Assembly (NCBI RefSeq): GCF_047372505.1
Contig: NZ_JBKBEU010000001.1
Location: 3,286,001-3,350,000 of the forward strand
Origin: Phaeobacter cretensis
GTDB lineage: Bacteria > Pseudomonadota > Alphaproteobacteria > Rhodobacterales > Rhodobacteraceae
Direction: 5' to 3'
Length of the DNA stretch: 64,000 nt
Shown here: one piece after another, positions 8,994 to 18,318 of the stretch
How positions within the stretch are numbered: position 1 is the stretch's first letter
How the letters are laid out: each line of letters begins with the position of its first letter
Notes under the pieces: generated by a model
Told to the model about the DNA's origin: nothing
Database searches by the model: none
What the model saw: the letters and a program-made list of their open reading frames with translations, nothing else
Position numbers and translations under genes: made by a program

Positions 8994-9068
8994 GTTATTA
9001 TCCTTTTGGTCGGCGCAGGACGCCGGGGGCACAGGTCTGCGGCGAGGGTAGTCTATCCAGAAGACGGG

Positions 9069-10109
9069 TCAGGTGACTTTCCAGAACACATCAAAGCCCG
9101 GATCAAACACGGTGACGGGGCCGTCGGGGGTGTCAATCTTGTCTGGGAAACTTACGGCTGTGTCCTGTTTGGCCAAGGTCATCGTATCGGTGTTGACCGG
9201 CAGGCGATAAAACGCGGGGCCGTTTTCGGAGGCAAACCCGGCCAGCTTTTCCAGCGCGTCATTTTCGTCGAACACATGTGCCAGTAGGGGCATTGTGTTG
9301 GGCGCGGTGAAACAACCGGCACAGCCGCAGGTGTTGAGCTTGTTCGGGTCGGTGTGTGGGGCGGAATCCGTACCGAGGAAAAACCGCTTGTCGCCTGAGG
9401 TGGCCGCTGCGCGCAGTGCGAGACGGTGCTCCTCGCGTTTGGCGACCGGCAGGCAATAATAGTGCGGCCTGATCCCGCCAACCAGCATGTGGTTGCGGTT
9501 GATGATCAGATGATGCGTGGTGATTGTCGCGCCCAGATCGCTATCCTGGCTAGTGACATAGGCGGCGGCATCTTTGGTGGTGATATGCTCCATCACCACG
9601 CGCAGGCCGGGGGTCGCCTTGCGGATTGGGTCCAGAACCTGGTCGATGAATACCGCCTCGCGGTCAAAGATATCGATATCACTATCGGTAACCTCGCCAT
9701 GGGTGCAAAGCGGCAGGCCAATTTCAGCCATTTTCTCAAGCACCGGGCGCACTTTGTTGAAATCGCTGACACCGGACGCAGAATTGGTGGTCGCCCCCGC
9801 GGGGTATAGCTTGACCGCCTTCACCAGACCACTGGCATGGGCCGCTGCCACATCTGCCGGATCTGTGTCCTCAGTTAGGTAGAGCGTCATCAGCGGTTCG
9901 AATGTCGTCCCGTCGGGCAGGGCGGCCAGAATGCGGTCGCGGTAGGCGCTCGCCTGATCACCGGTCACCACTGGCGGCACGAGGTTCGGCATGATGATGG
10001 CACGGGCAAAATCACGGGCAGTTTCGGGCAGGACGGCCCTCAGCATTGCGCCGTCACGCAGATGCAGATGCCAGTCATCGGGGCGGGGGATTGTAAGCTG
10101 AACGGTCAT
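9069..10109 (-). CDS. pyrC: Dihydroorotase (class II)
   Basis: 346 residues. PRPDDWHLHLRDG near residue 10 provides the HxH metal ligands. The carbamylated lysine is in VKAVKLYPAGATTNS near 100, further zinc histidines are in CTHGEV and VMEHITT, and the catalytic aspartate is in FLGTDSAPH near 250. Length and motifs fit the monomeric-type PyrC of gammaproteobacteria and Rhodobacterales. It makes dihydroorotate from carbamoyl aspartate. pyrE follows directly. Confidence 0.96.
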   Translation of the reverse strand: MTVQLTIPRPDDWHLHLRDGAMLRAVLPETARDFARAIIMPNLVPPVVTGDQASAYRDRILAALPDGTTFEPLMTLYLTEDTDPADVAAAHASGLVKAVKLYPAGATTNSASGVSDFNKVRPVLEKMAEIGLPLCTHGEVTDSDIDIFDREAVFIDQVLDPIRKATPGLRVVMEHITTKDAAAYVTSQDSDLGATITTHHLIINRNHMLVGGIRPHYYCLPVAKREEHRLALRAAATSGDKRFFLGTDSAPHTDPNKLNTCGCAGCFTAPNTMPLLAHVFDENDALEKLAGFASENGPAFYRLPVNTDTMTLAKQDTAVSFPDKIDTPDGPVTVFDPGFDVFWKVT

Positions 10110-10263
10110 GGCGCCCGCCTAGCACACGGTCGCGCGCAGGGGAAGCGACGGGATGCTGTCAAGATGGCGTCGTGCGCCATGCATTGGTGTGTTGCGGTGA
10201 GCCGTCAGCTTAGCCGAGACGATCCGGTACAAACTCTCGTTTCGTATGCGACAGCGCCGTGTT

Positions 10264-11223
10264 CTAGCGTTCAGGGGGCAGTTTAATATGGCCCTCTGCG
10301 GCGCTTTTCTTGAGCGCCTCTAGGCGGCGACGGAACCGTGGTGCACGCAACCTGCCGGAGACATTGCGGCACAGCAATACCATCAAATAGGGGCGATCAT
10401 CCTGATCCAGCCGGGCCATCAACTTGCGCAGATAGGGACCGTTGGTGCGGCGTGCGCGGTAGAGCTTGTTAAATTGCTGTTCTGTAAGCTTATCAGTGCC
10501 GGCAAGTGCGATGATATTGTACAAAATCTCCATCTCAATCAGCCGCGTCTGGACGGTGTCTCCCAGATTGGGTGTGCGCAGCCGCGTTACATTTTTGCGC
10601 GCGAACATGGCGGCATGCATCGAATCCAGCCGCTCGCTGGGGTCATAGATGACGAAACCCTGTTTGGCGGCGTCCATCATATCGGGTGCAAAGCCATAGC
10701 GATCGGTGAAATCAAGGCGCCGCATCTCAGGAAAACGGTCATCCCAATTCGCCAGTCGCGGATCCAGTGTGGCCTGGGGCTGCACAGCAACCACAGTCGC
10801 GCCAGGGGCAGCCACCGAAAACGCTGCAGCGGCATAGCCGCAAGGACCAGCACCGTAGAACACCACTTTGTCGAATTCGTCAAAAAAGCCGTCGTCCACC
10901 AGCTGATCAAAAAAGCCGTAGATCCGCTCATTGCGGAACCAAGTATCCCCATTGGAGATAATGCACAGATGTGACCAACCGAGGTTTTTCACCAGATCAA
11001 AGCCCAGCGGCTGGGCCACGTCGGAAAGGTTGTGAATGCCTTGGATGGTCTCAAAGCTGACCAGCAGCGTGTTGCCTTGATCAATGAAGCTGGCAAAGTG
11101 ACGATTGCCCAGAGGTTGATACATGCCATTCTCTTCCGAGAGTGCGGCCATACGAGCCTGCCACTGCGCGGGCTTAAGCCCGGACAGGTCCTCGTCCAGC
11201 GTGTCCAATGTATCCTGTTGCAT
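10264..11223 (-). CDS. Conserved protein of unknown function, alpha/beta-hydrolase-like core
   Basis: 319 residues. I do not recognise a characterised family. VVFYGAGPCGYAAAAFSVAAPGATVVAVQP near 120-150 resembles a nucleophile elbow with cysteine or glycine in place of serine, followed by a Rossmann-like beta-alpha unit. Some databases label similar roseobacter proteins as phosphoadenosine phosphosulfate reductase, but no PAPS motif is visible. The C-terminal third is basic (APRFRRRLEALKK). The start at 11223 has GAGGA 8 bases upstream. The neighbour at 11381 is a glycosyltransferase on the same strand, so a surface-polysaccharide role is possible but unproven. Confidence 0.75.
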   Translation of the reverse strand: MQQDTLDTLDEDLSGLKPAQWQARMAALSEENGMYQPLGNRHFASFIDQGNTLLVSFETIQGIHNLSDVAQPLGFDLVKNLGWSHLCIISNGDTWFRNERIYGFFDQLVDDGFFDEFDKVVFYGAGPCGYAAAAFSVAAPGATVVAVQPQATLDPRLANWDDRFPEMRRLDFTDRYGFAPDMMDAAKQGFVIYDPSERLDSMHAAMFARKNVTRLRTPNLGDTVQTRLIEMEILYNIIALAGTDKLTEQQFNKLYRARRTNGPYLRKLMARLDQDDRPYLMVLLCRNVSGRLRAPRFRRRLEALKKSAAEGHIKLPPER

Positions 11224-11312
11224 CGCTTCGTCCTCTTGTCCCGCCTTTATTCGGACGGGTTTCTGCTTAGCAATATCTAGGGACGAAATAAGGCCAAAAT
11301 TGGAAATTGTAA

Positions 11313-11328
11313 GGCCGGTTTGCCGGCC
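11313..11328 (-). terminator. GC-rich hairpin between two minus-strand genes
   Basis: GGCCGG (11313-11318), 4-nt loop, CCGGCC (11323-11328). On the minus strand it is followed by TTACAATTT. It lies about 50 bp after the glycosyltransferase stop and about 90 bp before the start of the next gene. It is a weak terminator candidate. Confidence 0.4.
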
Positions 11329-11380
11329 GTTCTGGTGCAGAGCGGGCTACGCAGAGTGACGGTTCAGGTTTGCCGTAGCC

Positions 11381-12460
11381 TCAGTTTTCCTGAGAATCCG
11401 GCCTGCTGCTGACCTCTCGCACGCTATGGCGGCCGAGCGTGGCAAACCCCGTTAGCGTGCGCGCGGTACCGGGGCTTATCAGCCGCGACGGCGGCGTCAT
11501 CAACAGTCTTGAAAACAGTGTGCGATAGGCATCCTGTTGCATAAGCTCGCGAAAACGATCGTGACGCCACTGCACCGCGCGGTCGTGCAGCCGAACCAGT
11601 TTTGCATCCTCGCGTAGAAGATCAGCAATGGCGTCTCGCGCTGGGCCATAGCGGGCGATGCTGGTGTCTTCATCGGTGTTAAAATTGCGCTCAACCCAAT
11701 AATCCATGCCCAGCTCGGCTTGCCGATTGATGCGGCCCCGGTCGGCTTTTAGGACATAGCTCTCCATCGCGCCAAGCGGGTAGTGGTTCAGTTGCAACAA
11801 GCCAAAATTCGGCTGGCCGTAGTCGGAAAAGACCCGCTGCGTCTTAAACCCACGTTCCAGCTCCCGCCCTGATCCGTCGAACCAGCGAAACTGGTCCAGA
11901 TCGGCCTCTTCCTGAGGGCTGCGTGGGCGGTGGACGCCCAGTTTGCGATAGGTGCCATCATTTCTATACAGCGTTTTGAACATCGCCGCTCGCCATGGCC
12001 AATGAATAACCTCTGGAGCGCAGCGGGTGAACTGTTCGCTGACGGGCTGATCCTGATAGCGTACCGTCTCGGCGTTGCCGAATAGCCGCCAGGTCAGGGT
12101 GATCGCATCCGCTTCCGGCAAGGCCGCATGAAGATCTGTCAGTCTGCCTTCACCTGTGTGAATGTTCACAAATTCATCGACATCCAGCGCCATAACCCAA
12201 TCTGCCTTGCGCACGATCCGGTGTTTGTCGGCCTTCTTCAAGCCGGTAAACTGGATGCCGCCGTGGTCATAGGGGCCATCGTTGCGCAGATGGGTGATGT
12301 GGCCCAACTCATCCAACCGGTCGAGCATGCGGTCAGTGCCATCATGACAATCATTGGACAGGATCAGAATATCGCTAAAGCCTACGGCTTTGTGATGGGC
12401 GATCCATTCCAGCAGGAAAGCGCCCTCATTCTTCACACATGTCACCGCCACTGTGCGCAT
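11381..12460 (-). CDS. Glycosyltransferase family 2-like protein
   Basis: 359 residues from the ATG at 12460 (AGGGGA upstream). The start TVAVTCVKNEGAFLLEWIAHHKAVGFSDILIL is the typical N-terminus of the GT2-like group with the KNE-LEW-HH signature. MALDVDEFVNI near 90 holds the DxD nucleotide-sugar/metal motif. QLNHYPLGAMESYVLK near 240 is also typical of this group. Such enzymes are often found in exopolysaccharide or LPS gene sets, but donor and acceptor are unknown. It is divergent from the MoxR gene at 12669. Confidence 0.85.
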   Translation of the reverse strand: MRTVAVTCVKNEGAFLLEWIAHHKAVGFSDILILSNDCHDGTDRMLDRLDELGHITHLRNDGPYDHGGIQFTGLKKADKHRIVRKADWVMALDVDEFVNIHTGEGRLTDLHAALPEADAITLTWRLFGNAETVRYQDQPVSEQFTRCAPEVIHWPWRAAMFKTLYRNDGTYRKLGVHRPRSPQEEADLDQFRWFDGSGRELERGFKTQRVFSDYGQPNFGLLQLNHYPLGAMESYVLKADRGRINRQAELGMDYWVERNFNTDEDTSIARYGPARDAIADLLREDAKLVRLHDRAVQWRHDRFRELMQQDAYRTLFSRLLMTPPSRLISPGTARTLTGFATLGRHSVREVSSRPDSQEN

Positions 12461-12668
12461 GCTGTCCCCTGCCACACCTGCATACCACCTAGACACGGTA
12501 GTTGGTCACTTACGTCATCGCATTGCTGCCGAAGGGGGTCAATGTTGCGCATGTCTGTGTGCTTGATGACGCTTGCTGCTGTTGCCTATTGGACGAAAGT
12601 GGCATGGCCAAACGCTTGACCCGCTGGGACGACCATGGCCTGTTGTGGTGAAACCGAAGGGAAGCCAG

Positions 12669-13649
12669 ATGTCGCAGGGGAGAAAGACGATCCAATCCAG
12701 CACCAATAGAGCTCAAAGCGCACCAAAGGGCCGCCAAGAACTGCCTGGCTCAATCGATGCCGTTGAAACTCTTCTTTCCGAGTCAGGCTATGTTGCGGAT
12801 CGAGGGCTTGCGACAGTTTTGTTCCTGTCGCTGCGGCTGGGCAGACCACTGTTTCTCGAAGGGGAGGCCGGGGTCGGTAAGACCGAGATCGCAAAGACAC
12901 TGGCTTCTGCGCTGGGCCGACGACTGATCCGGTTGCAATGCTACGAGGGGTTGGACGCCTCCAGTGCGGTGTACGAATGGAATTTTGCGGCCCAGATGAT
13001 TGCCATCCGCACCGCTGAGGCAGGGACTGACGGCAAGACAGATCGTGGGGCACTGCAGACCGAACTTTTCAGCGATGATTACCTTATTCGCCGCCCGCTG
13101 CTGGAGGCGATGCAGCCCGATCCTTCTGGCGCGCCGATCCTGCTGATTGATGAACTGGACCGCACGGATGAGCCGTTTGAGGCTTTTTTATTGGAGGCGC
13201 TCAGCGATTTTCAGGTCACCATACCTGAACTGGGCACTATCAAGGCGCCGGAACCGCCTATTGTGATCCTGACTTCCAATCGCACCCGTGAGGTGCATGA
13301 CGCCCTGAAACGCCGGTGTCTCTATCATTGGGTTGATTACCCGAATTTTGATCGCGAGATGGAAATTCTGACCTCCCGCGCGCCGGGGCTTGCGCCGCGC
13401 TTGTCACAAGAGGTCGTCGCCTTCGTACAGGCGTTGCGCACCGAAGATCTGTTCAAACGTCCTGGCATTGCCGAAACCATAGACTGGGCCAACTGCCTGT
13501 TGGCATTGGATGTGATTGATCTTTCGCCGGAGGTGATTGCCGATACGCTGGGGGCAATTTTGAAATATCAGGACGATATCGCCCGCTTACATGGCTCCGA
13601 AGCCAAGCGTATTCTCGATCAGGCCCGCGCCACACTTGGCCCTGTCTGA
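12669..13649 (+). CDS. MoxR family AAA+ ATPase (CoxD-like), first copy
   Basis: 326 residues. Walker A GEAGVGKT is at 65-72, Walker B ILLIDELDR near 155, sensor 1 VILTSNRTREVHDALKRRCLYHW near 205-230 and the arginine finger within RRCLYHWVDYP. MoxR ATPases work as chaperones with VWA proteins to load metals or assemble complexes. CoxD/CoxE for carbon monoxide dehydrogenase is the named case. The ATG at 12669 has AAGGGA before it. It is 18 bp upstream of a CoxE-type VWA gene, its likely partner. No molybdenum hydroxylase genes are next to it. Confidence 0.9.
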   Translation: MSQGRKTIQSSTNRAQSAPKGRQELPGSIDAVETLLSESGYVADRGLATVLFLSLRLGRPLFLEGEAGVGKTEIAKTLASALGRRLIRLQCYEGLDASSAVYEWNFAAQMIAIRTAEAGTDGKTDRGALQTELFSDDYLIRRPLLEAMQPDPSGAPILLIDELDRTDEPFEAFLLEALSDFQVTIPELGTIKAPEPPIVILTSNRTREVHDALKRRCLYHWVDYPNFDREMEILTSRAPGLAPRLSQEVVAFVQALRTEDLFKRPGIAETIDWANCLLALDVIDLSPEVIADTLGAILKYQDDIARLHGSEAKRILDQARATLGPV

Positions 13650-13667
13650 TGCGGGGCGTGCCATACA

Positions 13668-14933
13668 ATGCCTGAATACCCGCCGTTGCCGCTGCCGGAT
13701 ACGCCCCGGCTGGCCCAGAATATCACCCATTTTGCCCGCGCCTTGCGTCGCGCAGGGCTGCCCATTGGGCCGGGCCGGGTCACCGAAGCGGTAGAGGCGG
13801 TTGCTGCGGTCGGCTTTACCTCGAAACAGGATTTCTACTGGACGCTGCACGCGTGTTTTGTGTCCAAGCCCGACCATCGTCAGGTCTTTGGTCAGATCTT
13901 TCGCTTGTATTGGCGGGACCCTCGGTTTCTGGAACATATGATGGCCGCCATGTTGCCTGCGATCCGGGGCACGCAGGAGGAGAAACCAGCCAAGCCAGCC
14001 CAGAAACGCGCAGCAGAGGCGCTGCTCGACGGGGCAGAGGCGCCGAAGCTCCCTGAACAGGACGAGGATGAGGACCCACCGGAGCAGCTAGAGCTGAGCG
14101 CCGAGCTGACAATGTCGCCAGAGGAACGGCTGCGACGTCTTGATTTTGAACAAATGAGCACGGCGGAGATGGCCGAGGCCAAGCGAATGCTGGCCAAGAT
14201 GCAACTGCCCATCCGTCCCATTCAATCGCGCCGACTGATCGCTTCGCCTACGGGTACCCGCATCAACTGGCGGGGCACAATGGCACAAGCGACGCGTCAT
14301 GGCGGAGAGATCACCACGCTTGCCCGCGCGAGGCGGCGACTGCGTTGGCCCAATCTGGTGGTAATCTGCGATATCTCCGGCTCTATGAGCCAATACTCCC
14401 GCTTGATTCTGCATTTCCTGCACGCCGTGGCCAACCGCAAGGGGCCGGGCTGGGCCCGTGTCCATGGCTTCACCTTCGGCACCAGGCTGACCAATATCAC
14501 CCGCCATCTGGCGCAGCGTGATGTTGATGCCGCATTGGCGGCTGCGGGAGCTGAAGCTCAGGATTGGGAAGGCGGTACGAGGATCGGTGCATGTCTGCAT
14601 GATTTCAACCGCGATTGGTCGCGACGCGTGATGGGGCAGGGCGCTGTTGTTCTGCTGATAACGGATGGGCTGGACCGCGACGACACTGAACAACTCAGCG
14701 CAGAGATGCAGCGCTTGCACCTGTCGGCCCGCCGCTTGATCTGGCTAAACCCGCTGCTCCGGTTTGATGGTTTCGCTCCAAAGGCCGGCGGCATCCGGGC
14801 CATGTTGCCCCATGTTGACAGTTTCCGGGCAGGTCACTCCATTGCTGCACTTGAGGATCTGGCTGATGTTCTTTGCCGTGGTGAAGATAGCGGTGAAAAG
14901 CAGCGCCTGATGCAGATGTTGAACGCTGAATAG
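13668..14933 (+). CDS. CoxE-like VWA domain protein
   Basis: 421 residues. The N-terminal helical part (1-110) is followed by an acidic linker (about 105-145, EDEDPPEQLEL). The VWA domain has a MIDAS motif VICDISGSMS near 235, with GGTRIGACL and LLITDGLDRDD later in the fold. It matches the VWA_CoxE family, which pairs with MoxR ATPases; the partner gene lies just upstream. Together they probably form a metallochaperone or complex-remodelling unit. The target is unknown. Confidence 0.88.
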   Translation: MPEYPPLPLPDTPRLAQNITHFARALRRAGLPIGPGRVTEAVEAVAAVGFTSKQDFYWTLHACFVSKPDHRQVFGQIFRLYWRDPRFLEHMMAAMLPAIRGTQEEKPAKPAQKRAAEALLDGAEAPKLPEQDEDEDPPEQLELSAELTMSPEERLRRLDFEQMSTAEMAEAKRMLAKMQLPIRPIQSRRLIASPTGTRINWRGTMAQATRHGGEITTLARARRRLRWPNLVVICDISGSMSQYSRLILHFLHAVANRKGPGWARVHGFTFGTRLTNITRHLAQRDVDAALAAAGAEAQDWEGGTRIGACLHDFNRDWSRRVMGQGAVVLLITDGLDRDDTEQLSAEMQRLHLSARRLIWLNPLLRFDGFAPKAGGIRAMLPHVDSFRAGHSIAALEDLADVLCRGEDSGEKQRLMQMLNAE

Positions 14934-15067
14934 GCGTGGATTGCCTACGCGGAGCACTTGTACGCAATCGGCAGTCTTTGGCCGAAATCATCAAACACAT
15001 GTAACTTATTTGCTTTCGTAGATGTCCCTTTCCTAGGATTCGCAACGTATAGCGAAAGGAACACCAC

Positions 15068-16879
15068 ATGGTTTCGCAGCTACTTAGATCCTCTACCGCT
15101 CTGGCGGTCATTGTCTCTCTCGGTCTTCCGGTTGCCGCCCCGGCCCAGTCCAAAGCAGACCCCACCGACCTAAGCCAGATGGCACCCGAGCAGATTACGG
15201 AAGCAGTTCAACGCTGCCTGCGTTGGCTGGAAAATGGTCGTATTAGCCCTGACGGCGAAATTCTGAAAGGCAAAGGAAAAGGCGCGAAAGCCAAGTTCTG
15301 CCAAGCCTATGTCACTGGCGAACTTGACGCGGCGCTGGACCCAGCTTTGGTCTCGACCGCGCTAGTCACCAGCGCTGTCGAGGAGGTCGACCAGGCGCAG
15401 GCAGAACCGGGCGTAGCGGAACCACAGGTGCCTGAACCGGTAACGGCAACAGGAAGTCAAAACGAGCAGGCAGAAGACCCGATTGCGGAGACCGTTGAGG
15501 TTGACGCGACCGCAACAGACAGCCCACAAGTCACCACAGAAGCTGAGGTTGCCGAAGGCGGTCAGACCACTGAAGAGGCGGAAGTCGCCGCCGATGCAGA
15601 GATTGCAGAGGTCACTGACGAAGAGGCAACCTCTGACGACGCGGTCGCACAAGTGCAACCCGCACCAGAGCAGGACCCAGAGACGACCCCTGAGCCGGAA
15701 CCCGAAGTCGAGCCGCTGGATAGTCAGGCTCAGGCAGATGCTCTGGCGCTGAGCGATGAGGAGGGTGACAGCGTCCCCGCTGCCGCAGCCAGCGCCGATA
15801 CCACAGAGGAGGCAGAGGTTGTCGAGGAAATCGTCACCGAAGATACGGCTCGTAGTTCTGACGAGGAGTTCGAGACGGATGTAAACACCCCGGTTTCAGA
15901 GGCAGGTGACACGGCCGCGCCCGCTACAACAACGGAGACTGGCAACGCGGAGGCAGCAGCGCTCGTTGTCGAGGGTGATCAAGACGACGGCTTGAGTAAA
16001 CTGCAAAAGGCTGCGCTTCTGGGTCTTGGTGCCGTTGCCATCACCCAGTTGCTAAAACAAGGTGAAACGGTCGTCAGCAATTCCGGTGACCGTGCTGTCG
16101 TCGAACAGAACGGCCAGTACCGTGTGATCAAGAATGATGATGCGCTGCTGCGCCAGCCCGGCAGCAATGTCACCACCTATAGGTTCAAGGACGGTTCAAC
16201 TCGCACGGTTGTCGTGCGCGAGGATGGGGTCGAGGTTGAGACGATCCGTGCTCCGGACGGTCGCGTTTTGCGCCGGAGCCGAACCCTCAATGATGGTAGC
16301 ACTGTGGTGTTGTTCGATGACACCCGGCGCACCGATAATGTTGTGGTGTCAGAGCTGCCTACAGCGATCCCGCGTCAGGCCGGTTTCAGCAGCGATACCA
16401 TTGATGCTAACGAATTGGCCTTGGTATTGGCTGCAAAAGAAGCACCACAAGTTAGTCGTCGCTTCTCCCTGCGCCAGATTCGCAACATCGATGCGGTTCG
16501 CCAGTTGGTGCCGGAAATCACGGTGCAGTCGGTCAACTTTGAATCCGGCTCTGCCGTCATTCGTGCGGCTGAAGCAGAGGAGCTGTCGGCGCTGGGCAAT
16601 GCGCTCCGGGACATGATCATCACAAACCCACAGGAAGTGTTCCTCGTCGAGGGCCACACCGATGCGGTTGGGGCCGCGCCCTATAACCTTGCCCTGTCGG
16701 ACCGTCGCGCCGAAAGCGTCGCACTGGCGCTCACCGAATACTTCAAGGTGCCGCCGGAAAACATGGTGGTGCAGGGGTATGGTGAGACCGATTTGGCAGT
16801 GGTTACGCAACGCTCCGAACGCGCCAACCGTCGCGCTGCGGTGCGCCGCATCACACCGCTTTTACAAGGTGACAACTGA
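15068..16879 (+). CDS. OmpA family protein with long acidic linker
   Basis: 603 residues. A signal peptide (1-27, ending APAQS) is followed by a short conserved part (30-95, with CLRWLENGRISPDGEILKG and a second cysteine near 77). Then comes about 200 residues of acidic low-complexity sequence rich in E, V, T and A. A hydrophobic helix LSKLQKAALLGLGAVAITQLL lies near 315, followed by a beta-rich part with repeated DGSTRTVVV-type strands and a C-terminal OmpA peptidoglycan-binding domain (VEGHTDAVGAAPYNLALSDRRA, then ERANRRAAVR). AAAGGA precedes the ATG. It is probably an envelope protein that tethers to the cell wall. Confidence 0.88.
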   Translation: MVSQLLRSSTALAVIVSLGLPVAAPAQSKADPTDLSQMAPEQITEAVQRCLRWLENGRISPDGEILKGKGKGAKAKFCQAYVTGELDAALDPALVSTALVTSAVEEVDQAQAEPGVAEPQVPEPVTATGSQNEQAEDPIAETVEVDATATDSPQVTTEAEVAEGGQTTEEAEVAADAEIAEVTDEEATSDDAVAQVQPAPEQDPETTPEPEPEVEPLDSQAQADALALSDEEGDSVPAAAASADTTEEAEVVEEIVTEDTARSSDEEFETDVNTPVSEAGDTAAPATTTETGNAEAAALVVEGDQDDGLSKLQKAALLGLGAVAITQLLKQGETVVSNSGDRAVVEQNGQYRVIKNDDALLRQPGSNVTTYRFKDGSTRTVVVREDGVEVETIRAPDGRVLRRSRTLNDGSTVVLFDDTRRTDNVVVSELPTAIPRQAGFSSDTIDANELALVLAAKEAPQVSRRFSLRQIRNIDAVRQLVPEITVQSVNFESGSAVIRAAEAEELSALGNALRDMIITNPQEVFLVEGHTDAVGAAPYNLALSDRRAESVALALTEYFKVPPENMVVQGYGETDLAVVTQRSERANRRAAVRRITPLLQGDN

Positions 16880-16916
16880 GCCTTCGGGGATAGGAAAATT
16901 TAGGGATTTCCTTGTG

Positions 16917-16954
16917 AAAAGAGGGCGCTCCGGTGGGGCGCCCTCTCTTGTTTT
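16917..16954 (+). terminator. Bidirectional terminator between ompA-like gene and rsgA
   Basis: GAGGGCGC (16921-16928) pairs with GCGCCCTC (16938-16945). The plus side continues TCTTGTTTT and the minus side gives TTTTC, so it can serve both converging genes. Confidence 0.85.
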
Positions 16955-16970
16955 ACGTCATGGAGGTCGG

Positions 16971-18062
16971 TTACTTGCGATTGCGTTTCTTGATGGACTT
17001 AACTGATTTGACCATCTTGCCAAAATTCTTATCCTTGGCCCGGCGTTGTGCCAGCGTGGCTGAGTTAAAGGCTTCTTCTGCGGCCAGCTTCCGCCAGCGC
17101 TCCAACCGCTCGGAATCCACGACACCGGCCTCAATCCCTGCCTGAATTGCACACCCCGGCTCAGTGCCATGGCTGCAATCGCGAAACCGACATTGCGTTG
17201 CCAATTCCTGCAGGTCCGCAAAGACATCGCCGACGCCACTGGCGGCATCTGTCAGCTGCAGTTCCCGCATGCCGGGGGTGTCCAGTACAGCGCAGCCACC
17301 CGGTAGAAAATACAGCTGCCGTCGCGTCGTCGTATGCCGTCCACGCGCGTCATCTTCGCGGATACCTTGGGTTTCGATCTCGAGCCCCTGACCTAAGGCA
17401 TTGGTCAGCGTCGATTTTCCAACCCCGGACGTGCCCAGAAATGCCACTGTTTGCCCGGCCCGAACCCAAGGCGCAAATGCATCACGTGCCGTTTCGCTTT
17501 TGGCGTTCAACGGGACCACTTCTACCAGATCGGAGATCGTTTTGGCTTGTGTGACATAGGTCTCAGAATCATCGCATAGATCGACTTTGGTCAGTACGAT
17601 CACCGGCGTCACATCTGCGTCGAACGCCATGGCGATAAATCTCTCCAGCCTCGCGACATTGAAATCGGCGTTGCAGGAAGTAACCACAAACATCGTGTCG
17701 ATATTGGCTGCTATCAGTTGGATCTTACGATCCTTGCCCGGTGCACGGCGGCGGATCAGGCTCTTGCGCTCCAGTACCCGGCTGCGGGTTGGGAGTTCCG
17801 TGTCCAGCATCAGCCAGTCTCCCACCGTCGCTTCTGGGCCGGGGGGGATAACCTGATCAATGCCCTCGCCCATGGCGCGCAGACCATTTCGATTCACTTC
17901 GGTAATGCGCACCGGTGGGTGACTTGCGATCTCATCCAGATCGGTTTGTTGGGAGAAAAAGCTTTGCCAGCCAAGGCGATCCAGCGGGCTAAGCGGTTGT
18001 GTTGCCGCCGTCGTCGGATCGGGAGCAGGCGTGCTCAGGAATTGGGAATAGTCCCTTGTCAT
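16971..18062 (-). CDS. rsgA: Ribosome small-subunit-dependent GTPase RsgA
   Basis: 363 residues with circularly permuted GTPase motifs: G4 VLTKVDLC near 155, then G1 GTSGVGKST near 212 and G3 DTPGM near 260. A C-terminal zinc knuckle follows (CRFRDCSHGTEPGC, ending near 306). RsgA checks late 30S assembly. The ATG at 18062 is preferred; a 35-residue upstream extension looks non-conserved. The C-terminus is Lys/Arg-rich (KNFGKMVKSVKSIKKRNRK), common in this family. Confidence 0.95.
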   Translation of the reverse strand: MTRDYSQFLSTPAPDPTTAATQPLSPLDRLGWQSFFSQQTDLDEIASHPPVRITEVNRNGLRAMGEGIDQVIPPGPEATVGDWLMLDTELPTRSRVLERKSLIRRRAPGKDRKIQLIAANIDTMFVVTSCNADFNVARLERFIAMAFDADVTPVIVLTKVDLCDDSETYVTQAKTISDLVEVVPLNAKSETARDAFAPWVRAGQTVAFLGTSGVGKSTLTNALGQGLEIETQGIREDDARGRHTTTRRQLYFLPGGCAVLDTPGMRELQLTDAASGVGDVFADLQELATQCRFRDCSHGTEPGCAIQAGIEAGVVDSERLERWRKLAAEEAFNSATLAQRRAKDKNFGKMVKSVKSIKKRNRK

Positions 18063-18318
18063 TGGGAATGTCTTTCGTGGTGTGATCTCGGGCTGTGCCC
18101 GGATCCAGGTATCTGATGAATGTTGCGCAAATCTTCCCTGACACCTGTCGATAGGGGCAGGCGGCATTCACCGGGGCAATCTGCAAACCGGGGTGGCCTC
18201 TGCCGCCCCTTCTTCACCAGGACATAAACTCTCCAATTCTCTGGGCTTGGTCTACCCGAGCCCGCCTGACTTGGCAAGCTTCGGGCCCAGAGGCTCTCCT
18301 TTGACGCCGGGCAGAGGT

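Noticed and set aside
12669..14933. Carbon monoxide dehydrogenase locus (CoxD/CoxE)
   Set aside because: The MoxR and VWA genes fit the families, but no coxSLM or other molybdenum hydroxylase genes are next to them, so the names coxD/coxE were not used.
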